A stretch of 16,092 bases of DNA. It comes from JAWVEV01 sp033856535. Lineage in GTDB: Bacteria > Actinomycetota > Thermoleophilia > Miltoncostaeales > Miltoncostaeaceae. Below, piece after piece: positions 6,409 to 13,026 of this stretch. The stretch is from the NCBI GenBank assembly GCA_033856535.1, contig JAWVEV010000047.1, forward strand, positions 1 through 16,092, written 5' to 3'. The number at the start of each line of letters is the position of its first letter. The stretch's first letter is position 1. A program made the position numbers and the translations under genes. The notes under the pieces were generated by a model. It saw nothing but the letters and a program-made list of their open reading frames with translations, searched no databases and was not told the DNA's origin.

Positions 6409-7068
6409 CTACGCCGCCCGCGGGTTCCCCCAGCCCTCGTCGTGGACCAGCGTCCGCCACGGCCGGCGCGCCTTCGCCGCCTCGGGGCGCAGGCCCACCG
6501 GGAACTCGACCGGGTAACCCAACGGCGTCAGGTAGTGCGCGCGCAGCTCCGGCGGGATCCCGAGAAGCTCGCGGTACTCGTCCTCGAGGAACCAGTGGAA
6601 GATCGTCGGCGTGGTCCCGAGGCCGCTGGCCCGCGCCGCCACGAAGAGGTTCTCGAGCGCGAACGACACCGAGGAGTCCTCGGAGAAGCGCTCGATGCGC
6701 TCGAGCAGCGGCTCCTCGGGGTTGAAGCGGGGGACCACGAAGGCGCCGATCCACACCGGCACCTCGCGGTAGCTGCCGAGCGCCGTCTCGGCGTACTCGG
6801 CCGCCCAGCTCGCGTGTTCCTCGGGGCTTCGGTCCTTTCGCGGCCGGTTGGCGGCGAAGTACAGGGCGGCGCCCCGCAGCACGAGCTCGGCCAGCTTGGC
6901 GCGCCGCTCCGGGTCGCGGACCACCACCAGGCTCCACGCCTGGGCGTTGTGCCCGGTGGGGGCGAGCAGCGCCAGCCGCAGCAGGCGGTCGACCTCCTCG
7001 TCGGCCACGGGCCGGTCGGTGTAGCGGCGCACACTCCGCCGCAGCCGGATCGCCTCGAGCGCGTCCAT
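6409..7068 (-). CDS. Nitroreductase-family flavoprotein
   Basis: A 219-residue protein of the FMN-dependent nitroreductase (NfsB/FRP-like) fold. It opens with LEAIRLRRSVRRYTDRPVADEEVDRLLRLALLAPTGHNAQAWSLVVV, the classic pattern with Arg residues that bind FMN phosphate (RRSVRRY, 10-16) and the N-A-Q-A-W loop. C-terminal features are FALENLFVAARASGLGTTPTIF and LGYPVEFPVGLRPEA, equivalent to the family's 'lvlGyP.e.p'. Such enzymes reduce nitroaromatics, quinones or enones with NAD(P)H; the physiological substrate is unknown. The start is ATG 7068 with GAGGAGA at 7073-7079. Two identical-design operators flank its promoter, pointing to an effector-responsive repressor. Confidence 0.88.
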   Translation of the reverse strand: MDALEAIRLRRSVRRYTDRPVADEEVDRLLRLALLAPTGHNAQAWSLVVVRDPERRAKLAELVLRGAALYFAANRPRKDRSPEEHASWAAEYAETALGSYREVPVWIGAFVVPRFNPEEPLLERIERFSEDSSVSFALENLFVAARASGLGTTPTIFHWFLEDEYRELLGIPPELRAHYLTPLGYPVEFPVGLRPEAAKARRPWRTLVHDEGWGNPRAA

Positions 7069-7088
7069 TGGATCTCCTCGCACGGTGA

Positions 7089-7136
7089 CTTGCGTGACGC
7101 AAGCGAGACTAGTCGATGTGACTTGCGCAATGCAAG
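7089..7136 (-). promoter_or_regulatory. Nitroreductase promoter with tandem CTTGC-N5-GCAAG operators
   Basis: Two palindromes of the same design are present: CTTGC-GTGAC-GCAAG (7089-7103) and CTTGC-GCAAT-GCAAG (7122-7136), both preceded by GTGA. Their centres are 33 bp apart, about three helical turns. On the minus strand a -10 candidate TAGTCT (7106-7111) lies between them, with an imperfect -35 TTGCAT (7130-7135) 18 bp upstream inside the distal operator. The proximal operator would cover the transcription start. This is a typical layout for a MarR, HxlR or TetR-type repressor; no regulator gene is adjacent. Confidence 0.65.
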
Positions 7137-7298
7137 GCACTCCCGCGGAGAGGGTGCCAGATGACGGAACGCGGCCGCGTCGGGCGGGCTGACCCACGGG
7201 GTCGTGCAGATCGTCCTTCGCGCCCGGTCCTCGCGGAGCGGCGTCCGCCTCCGCCGATACGCTCCCCCCGTCCCCCTCGCCGACCTGGAGACGACCCC

Positions 7299-7472
7299 GT
7301 GACCGAAGCACCCGCCCCCGCCGAGCCCATCGCCGGCGCGCTGGTCGCGCTGCTGGAGCGCTGCGCCGAGGAGGTCGCGGCCGAGCGGGGCGGCGCCGTC
7401 GCCCGGGAGCTGGTCGGGGCCGGGGCGGCCCCGGACCCGGGTGCCGACTACCGCGGCTGGTCGAGCGTCTGA
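7299..7472 (+). CDS. Small hypothetical protein
   Basis: A 57-residue ORF from GTG 7299 (TEAPAPAEPIAGALVALLER, then AVARELVGAGAAPDPGADYR, ending in GWSSV). It is mostly one amphipathic acidic helix with a polar tail. GGAG at 7288-7291 could serve as a ribosome binding site and TACGCT (7258-7263) as a -10 box. The frame is open further up to ATG 7161, but that extension is Arg/Pro-rich and looks non-coding. A strong hairpin follows its stop codon. The family is not recognised. Confidence 0.5.
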   Translation: MTEAPAPAEPIAGALVALLERCAEEVAAERGGAVARELVGAGAAPDPGADYRGWSSV

Positions 7473-7477
7473 CCACG

Positions 7478-7503
7478 GCCGGCCGGGTCGGGACCCGGCC
7501 GGC
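7478..7503. terminator. Strong bidirectional hairpin terminator
   Basis: An 11-bp perfect stem pairs 7478-7488 (GCCGGCCGGGT) with 7493-7503 around the tetraloop CGGG. It lies between the stops of the convergent small ORF (7472) and omega-like gene (7521), so it can serve both strands. It lacks a T-run. Confidence 0.65.
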
Positions 7504-7520
7504 GCGACGGTGAGGGTGAG

Positions 7521-8090
7521 CTAGAGCTCTTCGTCCTCGTCGTCGACGTCCTCGCTCTCGCTCACCTCGTCGAGCGAGACCTCCTCGAGGTCATCCCCGT
7601 CGTCGAGGTCCGGCACGTCGGCCGCCGCGACCACGACGTCCACGACGGGCTCCTCGTCATCGTCGGAGTCGTCGTCGGCCGCGTCGTCCCCCGAGGACTC
7701 GCCCTCGAGCACCTGGGCGAGCGCCGGCGTCATGGTCCCGGCATCGTCCTCGAGCCGGTCCAGGTCGTCGTCCCCGGCGATCCCGTCGAGCAGCAGCGGG
7801 TCCGCCTCGAGGGTGTCCTCGAGCAGCTCGCGCTCGTCCTCGAGGCCCTCCGGATCCCAATGGACCTTGACCTCGCCGTCCAGGATCTCGACCTCCGCGA
7901 GGGCCACCGGATCCCGCGAGGTCAACTCGCCCGGCGCCGGTGGCGGCGCCGCTTCCGCGCGCAGCTCGGCGGGGTCCGCCGTGAGCCACAGGGTGATCTG
8001 CCGCGCCCTCTTGGCGACGGCGTGGACCAGGGCATAGCGTGACCCATCGACGTGTTGCAGCGACTGATCCAGGCGACGTCCGTACAGCAT
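7521..8090 (-). CDS. RNA polymerase omega-like protein with long acidic tail
   Basis: A 189-residue protein. The N-terminus (LDQSLQHVDGSRYALVHAVA followed by KRARQITLW) matches the core of the RNA polymerase omega/Rpb6 family: a short helix, the 'sRy.LV..aakRARQ' helix that clamps the beta-prime subunit. A later DPVALAEVEILDGEV fits the family's 'kp...Al.Ei..g.i' segment. Omega is normally 65-110 residues; here ~110 extra residues follow, very rich in Asp and Glu (DDAADDDSDDDEEP and SESEDVDDEDEEL at the end). The acidic tail may mimic nucleic acid or bind a basic partner. Whether this is the only omega of the cell or a second copy cannot be told. The start is ATG 8088-8090, divergent from csrA. 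Acidic low-complexity ORFs can be spurious, but the omega motif argues against that. Confidence 0.65.
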   Translation of the reverse strand: MLYGRRLDQSLQHVDGSRYALVHAVAKRARQITLWLTADPAELRAEAAPPPAPGELTSRDPVALAEVEILDGEVKVHWDPEGLEDERELLEDTLEADPLLLDGIAGDDDLDRLEDDAGTMTPALAQVLEGESSGDDAADDDSDDDEEPVVDVVVAAADVPDLDDGDDLEEVSLDEVSESEDVDDEDEEL

Positions 8091-8131
8091 TCAACCCCCC
8101 GGGAGGATGTAGCAGGCTCACGGCCCGACCG

Positions 8132-8144
8132 GCGATAGTATCGC
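8132..8144 (+). promoter_or_regulatory. csrA: csrA promoter -10 inside a perfect palindrome
   Basis: GCGATA-G-TATCGC (8132-8144) is a perfect inverted repeat with a single central base. It contains TAGTAT (8136-8141), a good -10 hexamer, 59 nt before the csrA start. The overlap suggests that a dimeric regulator may block or select this promoter in the 110-bp gap shared with the divergent omega-like gene. No convincing -35 box was found. Confidence 0.45.
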
Positions 8145-8200
8145 GGTACGGACACACATGTCTCGCCCGGGACCCTGCGGGCGCAAGGAGGCTGTTCCGA

Positions 8201-8428
8201 ATGCTCGTGCTTACCCGCAAGACGAACCAGAGCATCATGATCGGCGACGACGTCGAGGTCTCGGTCCTCTCCGTTCTGGGCGAGAAGGTTCGGCTGGGCA
8301 TCCAGGCCCCCCGTGAGGTCCCGGTCTTCCGCAAGGAGGTCTACCTGGAGATCCACGCCGAGCGCCTCGAGACCTCCGCCGGCGCCCAGCCCGCGGCCGC
8401 CGATGACGTGGAGGAGGGGCCCCGCTAA
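8201..8428 (+). CDS. csrA: Carbon storage regulator CsrA
   Basis: A 75-residue CsrA/RsmA, the dimeric RNA-binding regulator that binds GGA in mRNA leaders and blocks translation. The whole core is visible: MLVLTRKTNQSIMIGDDVEV, then VLGEKVRLGIQAPREVPVFR and KEVYLEI. The RNA-contacting Arg6 and Arg44 are both kept. A short acidic tail (residues 56-75) follows the core. The start ATG 8201 is fixed by AAGGAGG at 8185-8191 (spacing 9); the frame is open upstream to 8039 but no coding signal lies there. The ribosome binding site itself contains the A-N-GGA CsrA core motif, so autoregulation is possible. In many bacteria csrA sits with flagellar genes and fliW; none are here. Confidence 0.95.
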   Translation: MLVLTRKTNQSIMIGDDVEVSVLSVLGEKVRLGIQAPREVPVFRKEVYLEIHAERLETSAGAQPAAADDVEEGPR

Positions 8429-8445
8429 CCCCGGGCATCCGCCGT

Positions 8446-8460
8446 CGGCCGGGAGGGCCG
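8446..8460 (+). terminator. Weak terminator candidate after csrA
   Basis: CGGCC (8446-8450) and GGCCG (8456-8460) form a 5-bp stem with a 5-nt loop, followed by CGGTTT. It lies 18 nt after the csrA stop. It is short, so support is modest. Confidence 0.3.
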
Positions 8461-8526
8461 CGGTTTGCGCGCCCGCGCGCGGGGGTAGTCCCCACCGATC
8501 CGAATACGTTCGTCCCAGGAGGTCTC

Positions 8527-8706
8527 GTGGCCGTGTTCCTGGGGACCGTCGCCGTGGTCGGCCTGGCCCTCCTGGGGCTGTGGCAGCCGTTGCTGTGGAT
8601 CGGTGCGGGCCTGGCGCTCGGGCTGGTGGTCCTTTACGTGATCGGGCACACGGGGGCGGACGACCCCGTGGCCGAGATCGAGCGGAACTCGCTGCAACGT
8701 CGCTGA
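8527..8706 (+). CDS. Small two-helix membrane protein
   Basis: A 59-residue protein from GTG 8527 with a strong ribosome binding site, AGGAGG at 8517-8522 (spacing 4). Two hydrophobic helices (VFLGTVAVVGLALLGLW and LLWIGAGLALGLVVLYVI) are separated by a tight QP turn. A charged C-terminal tail follows (DDPVAEIERNSLQRR). TACGTT (8505-8510) may be a -10 box. It lies between csrA and the Rpf-like gene in the same direction. No family is recognised; the good ribosome binding site and clear hairpin topology make it a credible gene despite its size. Confidence 0.65.
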   Translation: MAVFLGTVAVVGLALLGLWQPLLWIGAGLALGLVVLYVIGHTGADDPVAEIERNSLQRR

Positions 8707-8734
8707 AGCCGGCGGGCCCACCGGGGGAAGGCCC

Positions 8735-9361
8735 GTGCTCGCTCGGCCCTGCCCTGTCGCCCGCGCCGTCCGGTCCCCGACAGAGGAGTCGCCCGTAAAG
8801 TCGCGCCTCGCGTCCGCCCTTGCCCTTGGCGCGGCGGCCCTGACCGTGCCGCCGAACGTCGCCGCCGCCGCCGTGGAGGTGGCGGGCCACATCGGCGGCG
8901 CCGAGCTGGTCGCATCCCAACGTGACGTCGCCGTCGCGCTCGAGCCGCCGTTCGCCCGGCCGCGCGCGGCCTACCGCGCCCTGTACGAGGCGGCGAGCCT
9001 GGCCGGGATCGACCCGGGGCGGGACATCCTGCGCGACGGCCTGGCCGGCGGAGAGCCGCCGACCACGCCGGAGGTGCGGCGCTCGAACAGGGTCCTCTGG
9101 CAGGCGCTCCACCCGGAGCCCGAGCCCACCTACCCGTCGCCGGAGCTGCGGGAGATCGCGATGTGCGAGAGCGGCGGCGATCCGGACGCGGTGTCGGCCG
9201 GCGGCACCTACCGCGGGCTCTACCAGTTCGACCTGCCGACCTGGCGGAGCGTCGGCGGCCGAGGCGACCCGGCCGACGCGACCGCCGAGGAGCAGGGCCG
9301 CCGCGCGGCGATCCTCCACGCGCGCCGCGGCCCGGCTCCCTGGCCGGTCTGCGGGTACTAG
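8735..9361 (+). CDS. Secreted Rpf-like transglycosylase (resuscitation-promoting-factor domain)
   Basis: Up to 208 residues from GTG 8735. The C-terminal domain (~136-208) is the transglycosylase-like Rpf domain: SPELREIAMCESGGDPDAVS with the catalytic Glu145 directly after Cys144, then GGTYRGLYQFDLPTW, and a final PVCGY whose Cys206 can pair with Cys144. It would cleave peptidoglycan outside the cell. Residues ~22-46 (KSRLASALALGAAALTVPP NVAAAA) form a signal peptide. The middle part (47-135) is a helical linker. The start is uncertain: GTG 8735 gives a 21-residue extension before the signal peptide, while an ideal GAGGAG (8783-8788) precedes a GTA codon at 8795-8797, exactly where the signal peptide should begin. 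The catalytic domain ends the protein, with no LysM or G5 domain. Confidence 0.85.
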   Translation: MLARPCPVARAVRSPTEESPVKSRLASALALGAAALTVPPNVAAAAVEVAGHIGGAELVASQRDVAVALEPPFARPRAAYRALYEAASLAGIDPGRDILRDGLAGGEPPTTPEVRRSNRVLWQALHPEPEPTYPSPELREIAMCESGGDPDAVSAGGTYRGLYQFDLPTWRSVGGRGDPADATAEEQGRRAAILHARRGPAPWPVCGY

Positions 9362-9371
9362 CCCGGCCCGA

Positions 9372-9689
9372 TCAGGCGGCGTGCGGGAGAGCGCTCCCGC
9401 GCGGCCGGGCGGCCACGTCGTCGAGGTAGTCGCGGAGCCAGCTGCCGAAGCCGTCGGGCGTGCCCGGCGCGGCGGCGAGCTCGCGCACCACCGGCTCCAG
9501 GCGAGCGCGCCCGGCGTCCGAGAGCCGCGGCGCGCTCGGGCGGATCAGGCCGTCGGCCGGCCCGGTGATGCGGCGCACGCTCACCAGCAGGCCGGCGAGC
9601 TCATCGGCCGGGAGCGCCGCGTGGGCGTCGTCCAGCAGGGCCGCCAGATGGCGACCCGACGGGGGCGGGGAAAGGGGATGGTGTGACAC
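9372..9689 (-). CDS. Small hypothetical helical protein
   Basis: A 105-residue protein from GTG 9689, preceded by a good ribosome binding site GAGGTGG. It reads as several helices (HLAALLDDAHAALPADELAG, LLVSVRRITGPADGLIR, GRARLEPVVRELAA, GFGSWLRDYLDDVAARP) with a His/Pro-rich N-terminus. No signal peptide or metal motif is visible. It is divergent from fdhA across a 184-bp gap and convergent with the Rpf-like gene with 10 bp between stops. The family is not recognised; the divergent position leaves open a link to formate dehydrogenase regulation, without direct support. Confidence 0.5.
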   Translation of the reverse strand: MSHHPLSPPPSGRHLAALLDDAHAALPADELAGLLVSVRRITGPADGLIRPSAPRLSDAGRARLEPVVRELAAAPGTPDGFGSWLRDYLDDVAARPRGSALPHAA

Positions 9690-9723
9690 GGTCCACCTCG
9701 CTTCTCGAGGGATAGGACAAAGC

Positions 9724-9748
9724 GCACCTAAGTGCGGCGTGCACCTAA
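9724..9748. promoter_or_regulatory. Repeated GCACCTAA motif upstream of fdhA
   Basis: GCACCTAA occurs at 9724-9731 and again at 9741-9748, 17 bp apart, and the first copy is part of an inverted repeat GCAC-CTAA-GTGC. The site lies in the divergent gap between the gene at 9372-9689 and fdhA. It could be an operator for either. Short motifs like this can arise by chance. Confidence 0.35.
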
Positions 9749-9873
9749 TGACGGAAGCACAGGCTCCCGGTCCGATCAAGCCGCCGTGGCCGCCTTCTGC
9801 GATGGGTTTCGCACCGCTCCCGGCCGGACGGCGCGTCGGGCGATAGGGTCGAGCGAGGCGATCGGGAGGGATC

Positions 9874-12800
9874 GTGGCGCTGCGTGGGACGGTGGGCCGG
9901 TTGGGCCGTTGGCCGGTCGCGCGCCAGCTGCTCCGGCGCGATCTCGCGGGCCTCGGCGAGACCGCGATGTCCCCCCGCACCGAGCGCCTGGAGCCGCGCA
10001 CGCGCGCCTCCGATCGCGTCGCCCGCTCGATCTGCCCGTACTGCGCCGTGGGCTGCGGCCAGCTGGTGCACGTGCGCGACGGGCGGATCACCGACATCGA
10101 GGGCGACCCCGACTCGCCGATCTCCGAGGGCTGCCTCTGCCCCAAGGGCGCGGCGACCTTCCAGCTGGTGACCGGCTCGCACCGGGAGCACCGCGTCCTG
10201 TACCGCCGGCCGGGCGGCCGGGAGTGGGAGCCGATCCCGCTCGAGCGCGCGATGGAGATGGTGGCCGAGCGCCTGCGCGACGCCCGCGAGGCCGGCTGGG
10301 AGCACGAGACCGAGGACGGCCGGCCGCTGCGCCGCACCATGGGGTTCGCCCACCTGGGCGGGGCGACCCTCGACAACGAGGAGAACTATCTCATCAAGAA
10401 GCTCTTCACGGCGCTCGGGGCCGTGCAGATCGAGAACCAGGCGCGCATATGACACTCGTCGACGGTCCCCGGTCTGGGGACCTCGCTCGGGCGCGGCGGC
10501 GCCACCACGTTCCAGCAGGACCTGCAGCACGCGGACTGCATCGTCATCCAGGGCTCGAACATGGCCGAATGCCACCCGGTGGGGTTCCGCTGGGTGATGG
10601 AGGCCAAGCGGCGTGGGGCGACGATCATCCACGTCGACCCCCGCTTCTCCCGGACGAGCGCGGTGGCGGATCTGCACGTCCCGATCCGGGCCGGCTCGGA
10701 CATCGTGTTCCTGGGCGCGCTGGTGCGCCACGTGATCGAGAGCGAGCGGTACTTCCGCGAGTACGTGGTCGAGTACACCAACGCGCCGGCGATCGTCGAC
10801 CGGCGCTTCCGCGACACCGAGGACCTGGACGGCCTCTTCTCGGGCTGGGACCCCGAGCGCCGCTCGTACGACAACGAGAGCTGGCAGTACGAGGGCCAGG
10901 CGGTGCCGCCGGCGGCCCGCGACAGCGAGACCTTCACGGGCGAGGCCCACTCGGAGCGCGCGACGCAGACCGGCCACAGCCACCGCGACCCGACGCTCCA
11001 GGATCCGCGCTGCGTCTTCCAGATCCTGCGCCGGCACTTCGCCCGCTACACGCCCGAGATGGTCCAGGACGCCTGCGGCGTGTCGCCCGAGGCGTTCGGC
11101 CGGGTCGCCGACGCCCTGTGTGACAACTCGGGGCGCGAGCGCACCTCGGCGTTCTGCTACGCCGTCGGCTGGACGCAGCACTCGGTGGGGGTCCAGTACA
11201 TCCGCACCGCCGCGATCCTCCAGCTGCTGCTCGGCAACATCGGCCGGCCGGGTGGCGGGATCATGGCGCTGCGCGGGCACGCGTCGATCCAGGGCTCGAC
11301 CGACATCCCGACGCTCTACAACCTGCTGCCCGGCTACCTGCCCATGCCGAAGGCGCCGATGGACGGCAGCTTCGAGGAGTACGTGGCGACCCACGGCGCG
11401 ACCGGCGGCTGGTGGGCGAACTTCCCGAAGTACGCGGTCTCGTTCCTGCGCGCCTGGTGGGGCGAGGCGGCGACCGGCGAGAACGGCTGGTGCTTCGACC
11501 ACCTGCCGCGCCTCACCGGCGACCACTCGCACATGACCACGGTCGCCGAGATGGCCGAGGGCAAGGTGCGCGGCTACTTCGTGATGGGCGAGAACCCCAC
11601 CGTGGGCTCGATGAACGGGGCGCTCCACCGCACGGCGCTGCGCAAGCTGGACTGGCTGGTCGTCCGCGACTTCCGCCCCACCGAGACGGCCGAGTTCTGG
11701 CGCGACGCCCCCGAGATCGCGCGCGGCGAGGTGCGGACCGAGGACATCGACACCGAGGTCTTCTTCTTCCCGTGCGCCGCGCACACCGAGAAGGCGGGCA
11801 CCTTCACCAACACCCAGCGCCTGCTGCAGTGGCGCGAGCGGGCGATCGACCCGCCGGGGGACTGCCGCAGCGAGCTGCAGTTCATGCACGCGCTGGCGCT
11901 GCGGATGAAGAAGCTCTACGCCGAGTCGTCCGAGATGAAGGACCGCCCGATCCAGGACCTGGTCTGGGACTACCCGACCCACGGGCCCCACGACGAGCCG
12001 GTCGCCGAGGCCGTGGTCGCCGAGATCAGCGGCTACCGGATGGAGGACCGGGCGCCGGTGAGCGGCTTCTCCGAGCTCGCCGACGACGGGTCGACCGCCT
12101 GCGGCTGCTGGATCTACTCCGGGTCGTACGCCGGCGGGGTCAACCAGGCCGCCCGCCGCCGGCCCCGGACGGAGCAGAGCTGGGTGGCGCCCGAGTGGGG
12201 CTGGGCCTGGCCCGCCAACCGGCGCATCCTCTACAACCGCGCCTCGGCCGACCCGGAGGGGCGGCCCTGGTCGGATCGCAAGGCCTACGTCTGGTGGGAC
12301 GAGGAGGCCGGGGCCTGGACCGGGCACGACGTCCCCGACTTCATCCAGGGCCGCGCCCCGTGGTACCGGCCCCCCGAGGGCGCGACCGGGGTCGACCTGA
12401 TCTCCGGGACCGACCCGTTCGTGATGCAGGCCGACGGCAAGGCCTGGCTCTACGCGCCGACCGGGATCCTCGATGGGCCGCTGCCGACCCACTACGAGCC
12501 GCGCGAGTCGGTGATGGAGAACCCGCTCTACGGCCAGCAGTGCAACCCGGCCCGGATGGAGTGGCATCGGGCCGACAACCCGTACCACCGCGCCGTCGAC
12601 GACCCGCGCTTCCCGTACCTGATCACCACCTATCGCCTCACCGAGCACCACACGGCCGGCGCGATGAGCCGCTGGCTCTCGTGGCTCAGCGAGCTGCAGC
12701 CGGAGATGTTCTGCGAGGTCTCGCCCGAGCTGGCACGCGAGCGCGGGCTGACCCATGGCGGCTGGGCGACGATCACGACGGCGCGGGCCGAGATCGAGGC

Positions 12801-13026
12801 CCGGGTGATGGTGACCGCGCGGATGACCCCGCTTCGGGTGCGGCGCCGGGTGGTGCACACGATTGGGCTGCCGTACCACTGGGCGAGCCAGGGGCTGGTG
12901 CGGGGCGACTCGACCAACGAGCTGATCCCGTTCGTCGCCGACCCGACGGTCTCGATCCAGGAGAGCAAGGCCCTGACCGGCACGATCGCGCCGGGCCGGC
13001 GCTCGCGGGCCGGTGCGCGGCGATGA
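9874..13026 (+). CDS. fdhA: Selenocysteine-containing formate dehydrogenase catalytic subunit
   Basis: One 1050-residue protein read through an in-frame TGA at 10450-10452 as selenocysteine 193. The sequence before (ENYLIKKLFTALGAVQIENQ ARI) and after (U-H-SSTVPGLGTSLGRGGATTF) is continuous in frame and typical of FdnG/FdhA. Domains in order: an [4Fe-4S] motif C54-x2-C57-x3-C61-x27-C89 with the conserved K91; bis-MGD binding domains with NMAECHPVGFRWVMEAKRRG, HVDPRFSRTSAVAD and PIRAGSDIVFL; then the molydopterin-dinucleotide domain from about residue 910 (YLITTYRLTEHHTAGAMSRW). It oxidises formate to CO2 at a Mo or W site. Sec193, the following His194 and the iron-sulfur cysteines are all present. 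There is no Tat signal, unlike E. coli FdnG, so it should be cytoplasmic. The start is GTG 9874 after GGGAGGG (9864-9870). It overlaps fdhB by ATGA. Confidence 0.93.
10450..10482 (+). promoter_or_regulatory. UGA selenocysteine codon and bacterial SECIS hairpin in fdhA
   Basis: The recoded TGA is 10450-10452. Downstream, GGTCCCC (10464-10470), loop GGTCT (10471-10475) and GGGGACC (10476-10482) form a 7-bp stem closing a GGUCU loop. In E. coli fdhF the SelB-contacting GGUCU also begins at the 19th base after UGA, exactly as here. The bulged U of the E. coli stem is absent because the stem is fully paired. Confidence 0.9.

Noticed and set aside
7161..7298. Longer start (ATG 7161) for the small ORF ending at 7472
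   Set aside because: The extra 46 residues are Arg/Pro-rich and the likely -10 box at 7258-7263 lies inside them; GTG 7299 with GGAG upstream is better.
10450..10560. fdhA as two separate genes, or as a nonsense-mutated pseudogene
   Set aside because: The TGA is exactly at the Sec site, the frame and family sequence continue without loss on both sides, a matching SECIS hairpin follows, and fdhB and nrfD are intact and translationally coupled.
9745..12879. 1044-residue open frame on the minus strand
   Set aside because: It is antisense to fdhA and is a by-product of GC-biased third positions; its protein is Arg/Gly/Ala/His-rich with no domain, whereas the plus frame gives clear FdhA motifs.
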